Shown: positions 9,433 to 16,253, counted from the first letter of the stretch. The stretch is DNA of 28,647 bases from Granulicella sp. (GCA_003133205.1 PKWK01000293.1:1-28647), one strand, 5' to 3'. Numbers and translations: made by a program. Notes: generated by a model not told the origin, from the letters alone.

Positions 9433-10029
9433 ACGGGTTCTCCGGGTGTTGCGGTCGTGCGGGTGTTGCGGTCAAACGGGATGCTGGCCAAACTCTACAC
9501 CGAATTGGGTGCGGTGTGAACTCCTGCGCCGTCGGCCCCTTGATTCTATTGGCTGGCAGGCTGTGCGTGCGAGATGTTTCTTTGTGGGAAAGTGTTGTAT
9601 TTGTGTGCAGTCAAAGGCTTAACACCGATCCAGACTGACGGGCACCGATTCTTGGGGTGAGCTTGCTACTAGTACTACTAAGAACAAGGATTAAAGAAAG
9701 AGAAATACTAGTAGCAGTAGTCGTTGTCGCTGGAAATGTGGAAACCTGGCCGATGTCGTGCCAGCGGCTATGCTTGCAGGGCGTTCGCGATTTAGGAAAC
9801 CGGTCCTCGATTCTCGAACAAGGAGCAAGACCTGTGTACGCCGGCCAGGTGGCGACCCATTTATCGTAGTTCTTCACAGGCCGGGATTCGGGTTGGCTGT
9901 GTGAGCCAGGCCGTATAGCGGGAATTTGGACCAAGCCGAGCGCTCTCAGCATCCTAACGAGGGCGTCTTTTTAACAGATGAGTACCCTCTGCAGAGGAAA
10001 ATGAGGCAATCGCCAATGGGGGAGCGCAT
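9433..10029. other. Gene-free region upstream of dnaN
   Basis: About 600 nt without a supported gene. A 113-codon minus-strand frame (9611-9952) is Ser/Thr/Arg-rich and resembles no protein, so I leave it out. The stretch holds the AT-rich inverted repeat at 9665-9715 and imperfect DnaA-box-like 9-mers: TGTGGAAAC (9737-9745, one mismatch to the reverse of TTWTNCACA), TTCTTCACA (9870-9878, one mismatch) and TGTGGGAAA (9583-9591, two mismatches). It must contain the dnaN promoter and the promoter of the gene at 10030, but no clear -35/-10 pair stands out. Confidence 0.5.
9665..9715. repeat. Inverted repeat flanking a purine-rich AT-rich spacer
   Basis: GCTACTAGTA (9665-9674) is exactly repeated in inverted orientation as TACTAGTAGC (9706-9715), with a 31-nt spacer that is A/G-rich on the plus strand (AAGAACAAGGATTAAAGAAA and on). 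TAG triplets recur at both edges. This is the most AT-rich spot between dnaN and the gene at 10030. A long-range stem, a protein-binding site or part of an unwinding element are all possible. Confidence 0.6.
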
Positions 10030-10668
10030 ATGAAGGTTTCCATCTTCGGAGCAAGCGGCGCGACCGGCGGCCTGCTGACCGAGCGCTGCCTGGCGGCCGG
10101 ATACGAAGTCACGGCGCTGCTGCGGACACCGGCAAACTTTTCATTCCGCGATCGCGTCCGCATCGTCGAGGGAAACGCCTTCGATCCTGCTGCCGTCCGC
10201 CGGACGGTCGAGGGCGCGGACGTCGTTCTCTCGGCCCTGGGCGCCCGCTCCCGGCGCAAGGAAGATGTGTTGGAGCGCGCCGTCCCGCTGATTGTGCAGG
10301 CGATGCGCGAGACAGGTGTCCGCCACATCATCGCGCTCGGCTCCGCGGGGGCCGAGGCTGGTTCGCTGAGCAAGCAGCCTGCCTACAGCCGCTGGATCGC
10401 CGAGAACATCATCTACAAGACCTTCCTCAAGTGGCCCGTCGCCTCGCAGATCGCCCAGTGGAAGATCCTTTCCACCAGCGGCCTCAACTGGACCATGGTG
10501 ATGCCGCCGAAACTGGAGAATGCGCCGTCCCGCGGCCACTACAAGGTCGATGGCGAAGCCCTGCCCCGCAACGCCCTCCGCATCTCCCGCGCCGACGTCG
10601 CCGACTTCATGATGCAGCAGATCGGCAACCCCCAATGGGTCGGCAAAGGCGTATATATTTCCTGGTAA
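10030..10668 (+). CDS. NAD(P)-binding atypical SDR (NmrA/BLVRB-like)
   Basis: A 212-residue Rossmann-fold protein. It starts MKVSIFGASGATGG, with the atypical-SDR dinucleotide motif G-x-x-G-x-x-G at 7-13. LLRTPANF and VVEGNAFD-like segments follow (around 36-55), then DVVLSALGAR (64-73) and the conserved HIIALGSAGA (about 99-108). The C-terminus RADVADFMMQQI is typical of biliverdin-reductase-B/NmrA-like proteins. These bind NAD(P) and act as reductases or redox sensors; the substrate cannot be told. GGGGGAG lies 7 nt before the ATG, a strong ribosome binding site. It appears to be a single gene, followed by the hairpin repeats at 10714 and 10754. Confidence 0.85.
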   Translation: MKVSIFGASGATGGLLTERCLAAGYEVTALLRTPANFSFRDRVRIVEGNAFDPAAVRRTVEGADVVLSALGARSRRKEDVLERAVPLIVQAMRETGVRHIIALGSAGAEAGSLSKQPAYSRWIAENIIYKTFLKWPVASQIAQWKILSTSGLNWTMVMPPKLENAPSRGHYKVDGEALPRNALRISRADVADFMMQQIGNPQWVGKGVYISW

Positions 10669-10713
10669 AGGGGACCGGTTCAGAGCCTACGGAGAATCCC
10701 CGTTTTGCTTAAG

Positions 10714-10733
10714 GGCACGGGTTCGCCCGTGCC
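10714..10733. repeat. Perfect hairpin GGCACGGG-TTCG-CCCGTGCC
   Basis: An 8-bp perfect stem with a UUCG tetraloop, a very stable RNA fold. No U-tract follows (GTAAGAGCC), so it is not a classical terminator. It could still act as a 3' end stabiliser for the gene ending at 10668. It lies 20 nt before the first GGGGCTTTAGCCCC palindrome. Confidence 0.7.
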
Positions 10734-10753
10734 GTAAGAGCCGCAGAATCAAT

Positions 10754-10767
10754 GGGGCTTTAGCCCC
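10754..10767. repeat. GGGGCTTTAGCCCC palindrome, copy 1
   Basis: GGGGC-TTTA-GCCCC: 5-bp stem, TTTA loop. The same core occurs at 12936-12949 and, one base shorter, at 12972-12984. All are intergenic and two are followed by CTG-G/A sequence. This is a dispersed small palindrome family. Confidence 0.7.
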
Positions 10768-10811
10768 TGAGGTCGCTGTTCGCGAGGCACGACTCGTCGA
10801 AGGTTCGCATC

Positions 10812-10828
10812 GGTCTAGAATCTAGACC
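10812..10828. promoter_or_regulatory. 17-bp palindrome just upstream of the macrodomain gene
   Basis: GGTCTAGA-A-TCTAGACC is a perfect 8-bp inverted repeat around one base, ending 5 nt before the ATG at 10834. It contains TAGAAT, which could be a -10 box 12 nt before the start. No Shine-Dalgarno is visible. A dimeric repressor site covering the promoter is one reading, a hairpin hiding the start another. Confidence 0.5.
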
Positions 10829-10833
10829 CAGAT

Positions 10834-11376
10834 ATGCCAAAAACCCTGATCAGCGTCGTTCAGGGAGATATTACGCAGCGACCCGTGGACGCCATCGTCA
10901 ACGCCGCGAACGGAACTCTGCTCGGCGGAGGCGGCGTGGACGGTGCGATCCATAGAGCCGCAGGTCCAGAACTCCTGGCGGAGTGCAGAACGCTCGGAGG
11001 CTGTGAGACCGGGCAAGCCAAGGTGACCGGTGCCTACGGCATTCGGCAGGCGAAGTGCATCATTCACACCGTTGGCCCGATCTTCGGAAGACATGGCGGC
11101 CAGGAGGCCAGCCTGCTTGCGAACTGCTACACGCGGAGCCTTCAACTCGCAGTGGAGCACGGCTGCAAGAGCATCGCATTTCCGTCCATCTCGACCGGCG
11201 CATACGGCTACCCAGTCGAAAGCGCCAGCCGCGTCGCCCTCGCCGCGATCCGCGACCTTGTGAACGCGAACCCGGAGTCGCTGGACCTGATCGAGATTGC
11301 GACCTTTTCGGCGCGTGACCATCAGACCTACCTGCGCGCTTATTGCGAGATCTTCGCCGATCCCGCACCAGCGTAA
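10834..11376 (+). CDS. Macrodomain protein, probable O-acetyl-ADP-ribose deacetylase (YmdB-like)
   Basis: A 180-residue protein made of a single macrodomain. The ligand-binding motifs are all visible: QGDIT (10-14), VNAANGTLLGGGGVDGAIH (22-40, with the N-A-A-N and the GGGGVDGAIH loop that holds the catalytic Asn/Asp of the YmdB/MacroD class) and SISTGAYGYP (118-127). Such enzymes remove ADP-ribose from acidic residues or deacetylate O-acetyl-ADP-ribose in the cytosol. Length fits the family. No Shine-Dalgarno is seen before the ATG; a 17-bp palindrome sits there instead. The next gene, lpd, starts 42 nt after the stop, so cotranscription is possible, though a TAAAAT at 11374-11379 could be a separate lpd promoter box. 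Confidence 0.9.
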   Translation: MPKTLISVVQGDITQRPVDAIVNAANGTLLGGGGVDGAIHRAAGPELLAECRTLGGCETGQAKVTGAYGIRQAKCIIHTVGPIFGRHGGQEASLLANCYTRSLQLAVEHGCKSIAFPSISTGAYGYPVESASRVALAAIRDLVNANPESLDLIEIATFSARDHQTYLRAYCEIFADPAPA

Positions 11377-11418
11377 AATTGAAGTGTTCCGAAATTGATG
11401 ACAGGATTGGAGCTTCCG

Positions 11419-12837
11419 GTGGCAGACACGATCTTCGATGTGGTGGTGGTGGGCGGCGGCCCTGCGGGATATACGTGCGCGATTCGCGCCTCGCAGTATG
11501 GACTGAGGGTGGCGCTGATCGACGCAAATGACCGGCTGGGCGGCACTTGCCTGCTCTGGGGCTGCATTCCGACCAAAGCAATGCTGTTTACGGCCGAGAT
11601 CTGGGACCACCTGAAGCACGCCGACAAGTACGGCATCGACGTGGCCGAGCCGAAGCTGAACTGGAAGAACGTGATCGCCCGCAAGGACGACGTCATCAGC
11701 CGCCACACCAAGGGCCTCGACTTCCTGATGAAGAAGAACAAGATCACCACCTTCAAGGGCTTCGGCAAGCTGACCGGCGGCGCGAAAGACGGCGTCCACA
11801 CGGTCGACGTGAAGCTGGCCGATGGCAAGTCCGAAACCGTGAAGGCGAAGAAGGTCGTCCTGGCGACCGGCTCGGACGCGCGCATGCTGCCCGGCTACCA
11901 GGCCGACGAGACGATCCTTACGAATTACGAGATTTTGAAGATTGCCGAGATGCCGAAGTCGCTGGTGGTGATCGGTTCAGGCGCGGTGGGCGTGGAGTTT
12001 GCGTCCATCTTCAAGAGCTTTGGCGCCGAGGTGACGGTCCTCGAAATGCTGCCGCGCGTGGTGCCCGTGGAAGACGAGGAAATCTCGAAGGAGCTGCTGC
12101 GGCTGTTCAAGAAGCGCGGCATCGACGTGAGCCTGTCCGTGAAGGACACCAAGATCGAGAAGAACAAGGACGGCGTGCTGGTGAGTTGGACCGACGCCAA
12201 CGGCAAGCCGCAGTCGAAGCAGGCGGAGAAGGTGCTGGTCGCGGTCGGCCGCGCGCCGCGGACGGCCGACATTGGCCTCGACAAGACGAAGATTGTGCCG
12301 GACCGCGGCTTCATCATGACGAACGAGTGGATGGAGACGACCGAGCCGGGCGTCTACGCCATCGGTGACATCGTCGGCGGCATGCCGCAGCTCGCGCACG
12401 TTGGCTCGATGGCCGGCCTCGTGGTCGCCGCGCGGATGGCGGGCAAATACGCCAAGGCGATCAACCGCACGCGCATCCCGGGCTGCACCTACACCGATCC
12501 GCAGATCGCCAGCGTCGGCCTCACCGAGACGCAGGCCAAGGAGAAGGGCTTCCAGGTGAAGGTCGGCAAGTTCCCGTTTGTCGGCAACTCCAAGGCGACG
12601 ATCCTGGACGCGCACGACGGCTTCATCAAGGTGGTCACGGACGCGAAGTACGGCGAGATCCTCGGCGTGCACATCATCGGCCCCTACGCGACGGAGATCA
12701 TCGCGGAGGCCGTCACCGCGCTCGAACTCGAGGCCACGGTCGAAGAGATGATGTTCACCATCCACGCGCATCCAACCGTGGCCGAAGCGCTGCTGGATGG
12801 CTTCAGCAGCGTGCAGGGCATGGCGGTGAATGTCTAG
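11419..12837 (+). CDS. lpd: Dihydrolipoyl dehydrogenase (E3)
   Basis: A 472-residue flavoprotein disulfide reductase. It reoxidises the dihydrolipoyl arm of 2-oxoacid dehydrogenase complexes and passes the electrons through FAD to NAD+. FAD fingerprint GGGPAGY at 12-18; redox-active disulfide C44 and C49 in GGTCLLWGCIPTK (the usual NV between them is LW); NAD fingerprint VIGSGAVGVEFA in the middle; second FAD motif AIGDIVGG; active-site H451 and E456 in HAHPTVAEAL. I chose GTG at 11419 because GGAG ends 6 nt before it and the family sequence begins there. ATG at 11398 adds seven residues but has no good ribosome binding site. It belongs with lipB and the E2 gene further on. Confidence 0.93.
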   Translation: MADTIFDVVVVGGGPAGYTCAIRASQYGLRVALIDANDRLGGTCLLWGCIPTKAMLFTAEIWDHLKHADKYGIDVAEPKLNWKNVIARKDDVISRHTKGLDFLMKKNKITTFKGFGKLTGGAKDGVHTVDVKLADGKSETVKAKKVVLATGSDARMLPGYQADETILTNYEILKIAEMPKSLVVIGSGAVGVEFASIFKSFGAEVTVLEMLPRVVPVEDEEISKELLRLFKKRGIDVSLSVKDTKIEKNKDGVLVSWTDANGKPQSKQAEKVLVAVGRAPRTADIGLDKTKIVPDRGFIMTNEWMETTEPGVYAIGDIVGGMPQLAHVGSMAGLVVAARMAGKYAKAINRTRIPGCTYTDPQIASVGLTETQAKEKGFQVKVGKFPFVGNSKATILDAHDGFIKVVTDAKYGEILGVHIIGPYATEIIAEAVTALELEATVEEMMFTIHAHPTVAEALLDGFSSVQGMAVNV

Positions 12838-12865
12838 GTTTTACTGTTTGGCTCGAAGCAAAAGT

Positions 12866-12892
12866 CGTCATCCTGAACGCAGTGAAGGACCC
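12866..12892 (-). repeat. Dispersed repeat, copy 2 (inverted relative to 4981)
   Basis: CGTCATCCTGAACGCAGTGA and the following bases are the reverse complement of a sequence matching 4981-5006 at about 18 of 26 positions. It lies in the 232-nt gap between lpd and the HicB-like gene, next to two GGGGCTTTAGCCCC-type palindromes. Confidence 0.45.
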
Positions 12893-12932
12893 TTACATTT
12901 CGCACTTTGCGGTTGCACTTGCTTCTGGATAG

Positions 12933-12952
12933 GCCGGGGCTTTAGCCCCGGC
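12933..12952. repeat. GGGGCTTTAGCCCC palindrome, copy 2 (extended)
   Basis: GCCGGGGC-TTTA-GCCCCGGC: the same core as at 10754, here with an 8-bp perfect stem. It would form a strong hairpin about 100 nt after the lpd stop codon. Confidence 0.75.
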
Positions 12953-12971
12953 ATTCAGACTCACCCAAAGT

Positions 12972-12984
12972 GGGCTTTAGCCCC
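12972..12984. repeat. GGGCTTTAGCCCC palindrome, copy 3
   Basis: GGGC-TTTA-GCCC with one further C, 20 nt after copy 2. The two copies form a tandem pair separated by CATTCAGACTCACCCAAAGT, which looks like a repeat unit with palindromic ends. Confidence 0.65.
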
Positions 12985-13069
12985 TGGGATATGGTTTCCA
13001 TGTCCACAAACCATGGGTGGATCGGCTTCTCCAGAGCCCCGATCATCTTTACGAGGCAAGTGAGGTTCC

Positions 13070-13291
13070 ATGGTCTACCGAGTCGAACTGATCAAGACAG
13101 AAGAAGGGCACTCAATCGGATGCCCCGAACTTCCCGGTTGCTGGTCAGAGGGCCAGACAGAAGAAGAAGCCCTCGACAACATCAAGGACGCTATCGCTAA
13201 CTACGTCTCAGTCGTAAACGAATTGAGTATCAAGAAAGAAATACGCTACGTTGAGGTCTCCGATCTTGATGTGCAAGCTCCCTCGTTATGA
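13070..13291 (+). CDS. HicB-like antitoxin-type protein
   Basis: A 73-residue protein matching the partial RNase-H-like fold of HicB antitoxins: a beta strand MVYRVELIK, the core GHSIGCPELPGCWSEGQT (13-30), then EEALDNIKDAIANYV (31-45). HicB normally neutralises the mRNA-cleaving toxin HicA, which is encoded beside it. Here no HicA-like gene is present. There is also no C-terminal DNA-binding domain; the tail after residue 45 is short. GAGG lies before the ATG. The TGA stop overlaps the start of the next gene by 4 nt (ATGA), so the two are translationally coupled. The pair is less GC-rich than the surrounding lpd and lipB and sits beside dispersed repeats, suggesting an insertion into the lipoate gene group. 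Confidence 0.8.
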   Translation: MVYRVELIKTEEGHSIGCPELPGCWSEGQTEEEALDNIKDAIANYVSVVNELSIKKEIRYVEVSDLDVQAPSL

Positions 13292-13758
13292 AGAATCCTA
13301 ATCACTCAAACGTCATTGAGGTGCTTGGACGCAACCATCTGATCGCACAACTCGTGGAGGATGATGTTCATGCGGCGGTTCCCCTCTGGGACCAAGGGGT
13401 TGATCTGCTTGCTTACTTTGCAGGAGCCGAACATCTAGTGGCGCGACCTTTGCAACTCAAGGTGTCGGAGACATCCCGGTGGGGAGTTTATAAGAAATAC
13501 GCGGGGATCAAGGACTTGCTAATGGTCCATATTTGGCACGTCAAGCAACCGTCAGCAGTTGAAATTTACGCCATGAGCTACGCGGAAGCGAAGAACCTTC
13601 TGGAGAAAACCAGCACGTACGCGCAGACCAAAACATGGAATAACCCCATGGGCCACTACGATACTGCTCCAATCCGTAGTAACACACCGCTATGGAAAAG
13701 CTTGCAGCCGTTCCGTATGGGCAAAGGTAAATGGCGAGAGCGATTGGAACGGTCGTAA
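13288..13758 (+). CDS. Unrecognised protein with PD-(D/E)XK nuclease-like pattern
   Basis: A 156-residue protein that I cannot assign to a named family. An N-terminal helix containing E11 is followed by VPLWDQGVDLLAYF (31-44) and RPLQLKVS (53-60). The spacing E11, D39 (GVDLL), then Q56-x-K58 (QLK) is the pattern of the PD-(D/E)XK nuclease core, with Q in place of E as in many members. Trp and Tyr residues follow (WGVYKKYAG, 65-73). It starts inside the HicB-like stop codon and ends one base before the lipB start, so the three genes form one transcript unit on spacing. A toxin role opposite the HicB-like protein is inference from context. An uncharacterised housekeeping nuclease or a decayed mobile-element gene is also possible. 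Confidence 0.6.
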   Translation: MKNPNHSNVIEVLGRNHLIAQLVEDDVHAAVPLWDQGVDLLAYFAGAEHLVARPLQLKVSETSRWGVYKKYAGIKDLLMVHIWHVKQPSAVEIYAMSYAEAKNLLEKTSTYAQTKTWNNPMGHYDTAPIRSNTPLWKSLQPFRMGKGKWRERLERS

Positions 13759-14559
13759 ATGTTCATCCACCTCCTCCATCTCGGCCGCATCCCCTACGCC
13801 GACGGCCTCGCCATCCAGGCGCGCGCGATCGCGGCGCGCAAGGCAGGCCTCATCGGCGACACCCTCCTCCTTCTCGAGCATCCGCCCGTCATCACCCTCG
13901 GCCGCAACTCCTCGCGCTCCAACATACTCGCCAGCAATGAATGGCTGGCCAGCCGCGGCGTCGAACTGCACGAGATCAACCGTGGCGGCGACGTGACTTA
14001 TCACGGACCAGGGCAGCTCGTCGGCTACCCGATCGTCGATCTGCGCGGGGACTTTCCCGGCAAGCGCGGCCCGCATCTCGGCCCGGTCGACTTCGTCCGC
14101 ATGCTCGAAGAAGCCCTCATCCGCACCTGCGCGGACTTCGGCGTCATGGCCAAGCGCATCCCCAAGTGCACCGGCGTATGGACCTTCGGCGGTACCCCCA
14201 CCCGTGACGACGAGACCGTCACGAATGGGGCACCCGCATCCGGTGAGATCAAAGAGAAAAAGCTCGCCGCCATCGGCGTCCACGTCTCACAGGGCGTCAC
14301 CTCGCACGGCTTCGCCCTCAACGTCACCACCGACCTCCGCGACTTCGACTGGATCATTCCCTGCGGCATCACCGACCGCGGCGTCACCAGCCTGGAGCTG
14401 GAAGCCGACCCCGCAACCGAACCGACCATGGAGCACGCGATACACGCAACGGCCCGCAACTTCGGCCGCGTCTTCGGGCGGCAGATGCTCTGGTGCGAGT
14501 CGCTCGAGCAATTGCTCGCGCTGGGCCTGGACGCGCACCGCGAATCGCAAGCTTTATAG
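13759..14559 (+). CDS. lipB: Octanoyl-[ACP]:protein N-octanoyltransferase
   Basis: A 266-residue LipB. It moves octanoate from acyl carrier protein to the lipoyl-domain lysine of E2 and related proteins, the first step of lipoate synthesis. Motifs: HPPVITLGRNS (41-51), NRGGDVTYHGPGQLVGYPI (74-92), KKLAAIGVHVSQGVTSHGFALN (167-188, lysine K168) and catalytic C202 in IIPCGITDRGVTSL. The family is usually 210-240 residues. The extra length comes largely from about 20 residues inserted between GVWT (139-142) and KKLAAIG, encoded by a palindromic DNA element (14191-14234). The ATG follows the upstream TAA without a gap and has no separate ribosome binding site, so translation probably depends on the gene before it. 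It sits between lpd and the E2 gene that it would modify. Confidence 0.93.
   Translation: MFIHLLHLGRIPYADGLAIQARAIAARKAGLIGDTLLLLEHPPVITLGRNSSRSNILASNEWLASRGVELHEINRGGDVTYHGPGQLVGYPIVDLRGDFPGKRGPHLGPVDFVRMLEEALIRTCADFGVMAKRIPKCTGVWTFGGTPTRDDETVTNGAPASGEIKEKKLAAIGVHVSQGVTSHGFALNVTTDLRDFDWIIPCGITDRGVTSLELEADPATEPTMEHAIHATARNFGRVFGRQMLWCESLEQLLALGLDAHRESQAL
14191..14234. repeat. Palindromic element inside lipB coding sequence
   Basis: CGTGACG (14203-14209) and CGTCACG (14217-14223) form a perfect 7-bp stem with a 7-nt loop. Outside it, GGTACCCC (14191-14198) pairs with GGGGCACC (14227-14234) with one mismatch and a small internal loop. The whole element is read in frame and encodes the extra GGTPTRDDETVTNGAP residues of LipB. 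It looks like a repetitive palindrome that inserted without breaking the frame. Confidence 0.6.
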
Positions 14560-14571
14560 CCAAGCTTTATA
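14549..14571. repeat. Direct repeat AAGCTTTATA x2 at the lipB end
   Basis: AAGCTTTATA occurs at 14549-14558 and 14562-14571, three bases apart. The first copy supplies the last codons and part of the lipB stop TAG. The second is extended to TATAAT, a -10 box. A small tandem duplication may have created the promoter. Confidence 0.7.
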
Positions 14572-14573
14572 AT
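14568..14573 (+). promoter_or_regulatory. Candidate -10 box for the E2 gene
   Basis: TATAAT, a perfect sigma-70-type -10, lies 52 nt before the E2 start codon and just after lipB. The region 17-18 nt upstream (TCGCAA/ATCGCA) is a poor -35. The position fits a transcript with a leader of about 45 nt. Confidence 0.5.
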
Positions 14574-14625
14574 CCAAGGGCACACCACCGCGCCCCGAGC
14601 GCCGAACAAGTCTGGAAGGAATCCC

Positions 14626-16239
14626 ATGTCGACTGATGTAGTTATGCCCCAGATGGGCGAATCGATCACCGAAGGAACTCTGACCAAGTGGCTGAAGAAA
14701 GTTGGAGATACGGTCCAGCGCGACGAGCCGCTGTTCGAGATCTCGACCGACAAGGTGGACGCGGAGATTCCGTCCCCCGCGGCCGGCACGCTGCAGGAGA
14801 TCAAGATCGCCGAGGGCGCAACCGTGCAGATCAACACGGTGGTCGCCGTCATCTCCGACGGCGCGAGCGGCACGGCTGCCGCGCCCGCTTCTGCCGCAAC
14901 TCCCGCTGCCCCCGAAGCCCCGGCTGCGGCCGCTCCCGAAGCGCCCGCCGCTGCTCCGGCCGCAGCGCCCGCCAGCTCTGGCCCCGGCACCGACGTTCCC
15001 ATGCCGCAGATGGGCGAATCGATCACCGAAGGCACCATCACCAAGTGGCTGAAACAGGTCGGTGAAACGGTGGAGCGCGACGAGCCGCTGTTCGAGATTT
15101 CGACCGACAAAGTCGACGCGGAGATTCCTTCGCCCGTCGCCGGAACCCTCACCGAGATCCGCTTCCCCGAGGGTTCCACAGTCACCATCAACACCGTCGT
15201 CGCGGTGATCGGCGGCGGCGCGGGCAAGCCTGCTGCAGCTCCTGCCGCCGCAGCTCCGGCCCCGGCAGCACCCGCACCGGCCGCTGCTGCCCCCGCTGCT
15301 CCAGCCCCGGTTGCCGCATCTTCCGGCGAGCGCCTCCGCTCCTCGCCGCTGGTGCGCAAGATCGCCAAGGACAACAACGTCGACCTCAGCCAGGTTCCCG
15401 GCACAGGCTCGGCCGGACGCATCACGAAGACCGACATTCTCAGCCATCTCGAGAAGCCCGCCGCGAAGGCCGCTCCTGCCGCCGCGCCCGCCGCAGCCGC
15501 GGCTCCCGCGAAGCCCGCCGCGCCCGCTCCGCTCCCCGGCGAGCTGGTTCCGATGACCAAGATGCGCTCCATCATCGCCAGGCGCATGGTCGAGTCCAAG
15601 CAGACCAGCCCGCACGTCCACACTGTCTTCAAGGTGGACATGACGCGCATCGTCCGCCTGCGCGACAAGGAGAAGTCGAAGTACGAGCAGCGCAACGGCG
15701 TCAAGCTCACCTACATGCCGTTCATCACGCGCGCCGCCATCATCGCGCTGCGCAAGCACCCCATCGTCAACGGCTCCATCGAAGGCGACGCGATCCGCTA
15801 CAACAAGAACATCAACATCGGCATCGCGGTCGCGCTCGACTGGGGCCTCATCGTTCCCGTCATCAAGCAGGCGGAGGAGAAGAACTTCCTCGGCATCGCG
15901 CGCGCCATCGTCGACGTAGCCGAGCGCGCCCGCGGCAAGAAGCTCGCGCCCGACGAGATCTCCGGCGGCACCTTCACGCTCACCAACGCGGGAATCTTCG
16001 GCGAGCAGTTCGGCATGCCCATCATCAACCAGCCGCAGGCCGCGATCCTCGGCATCGGAGGCCTCAACAAGGAGCCGCTGGTCCTCACCGACAAGGACGG
16101 CAACGACTCCATCGCCATCCGCTCGATCCAGCGCTTCACGCTGGGCTTCGACCACCGCATCGTCGACGGCGCCGACTCCGGCAGATTCATGTCCGACTTC
16201 AAAGCCTACCTGGAAAACTGGTCCGAAGACATCGGGTAG
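14626..16239 (+). CDS. sucB: 2-oxoacid dehydrogenase E2, dihydrolipoyl acyltransferase with two lipoyl domains
   Basis: A 537-residue E2 core protein. Lipoyl domain 1 spans about 1-78 (lipoyl lysine K43 in STDKVDAE) and lipoyl domain 2 about 121-197 (K162). An Ala/Pro linker separates them; a second linker leads to the E3-binding domain at about 236-277 (SSPLVRKIAKDN, GSAGRITKTDIL). A third leads to the catalytic acyltransferase domain at about 305-537, ending with DHRIVDG (509-515; catalytic H510, D514). It transfers the acyl group from the lipoyl arm to CoA. The sequence leans to the succinyl-type (SucB), but a pyruvate or branched-chain substrate cannot be excluded because no E1 gene is nearby. 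AAGGA lies 6 nt before the ATG. lpd and lipB upstream provide its partner and its cofactor precursor. Confidence 0.9.
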   Translation: MSTDVVMPQMGESITEGTLTKWLKKVGDTVQRDEPLFEISTDKVDAEIPSPAAGTLQEIKIAEGATVQINTVVAVISDGASGTAAAPASAATPAAPEAPAAAAPEAPAAAPAAAPASSGPGTDVPMPQMGESITEGTITKWLKQVGETVERDEPLFEISTDKVDAEIPSPVAGTLTEIRFPEGSTVTINTVVAVIGGGAGKPAAAPAAAAPAPAAPAPAAAAPAAPAPVAASSGERLRSSPLVRKIAKDNNVDLSQVPGTGSAGRITKTDILSHLEKPAAKAAPAAAPAAAAAPAKPAAPAPLPGELVPMTKMRSIIARRMVESKQTSPHVHTVFKVDMTRIVRLRDKEKSKYEQRNGVKLTYMPFITRAAIIALRKHPIVNGSIEGDAIRYNKNINIGIAVALDWGLIVPVIKQAEEKNFLGIARAIVDVAERARGKKLAPDEISGGTFTLTNAGIFGEQFGMPIINQPQAAILGIGGLNKEPLVLTDKDGNDSIAIRSIQRFTLGFDHRIVDGADSGRFMSDFKAYLENWSEDIG

Positions 16240-16253
16240 GTGTTTCAGTCGCC

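Noticed and set aside
10822..11799. 325-codon minus-strand frame opposite the macrodomain gene and lpd start
   Set aside because: Shadow of two conserved plus-strand genes; no motifs.
14025..16155. Two long minus-strand frames (561 and 533 codons) opposite lipB and the E2 gene
   Set aside because: Gly/Ala/Arg- or Asp/Gly-rich low-complexity sequence with no fold; they mirror the Ala/Pro linkers of E2 and the GC-rich third codon positions.
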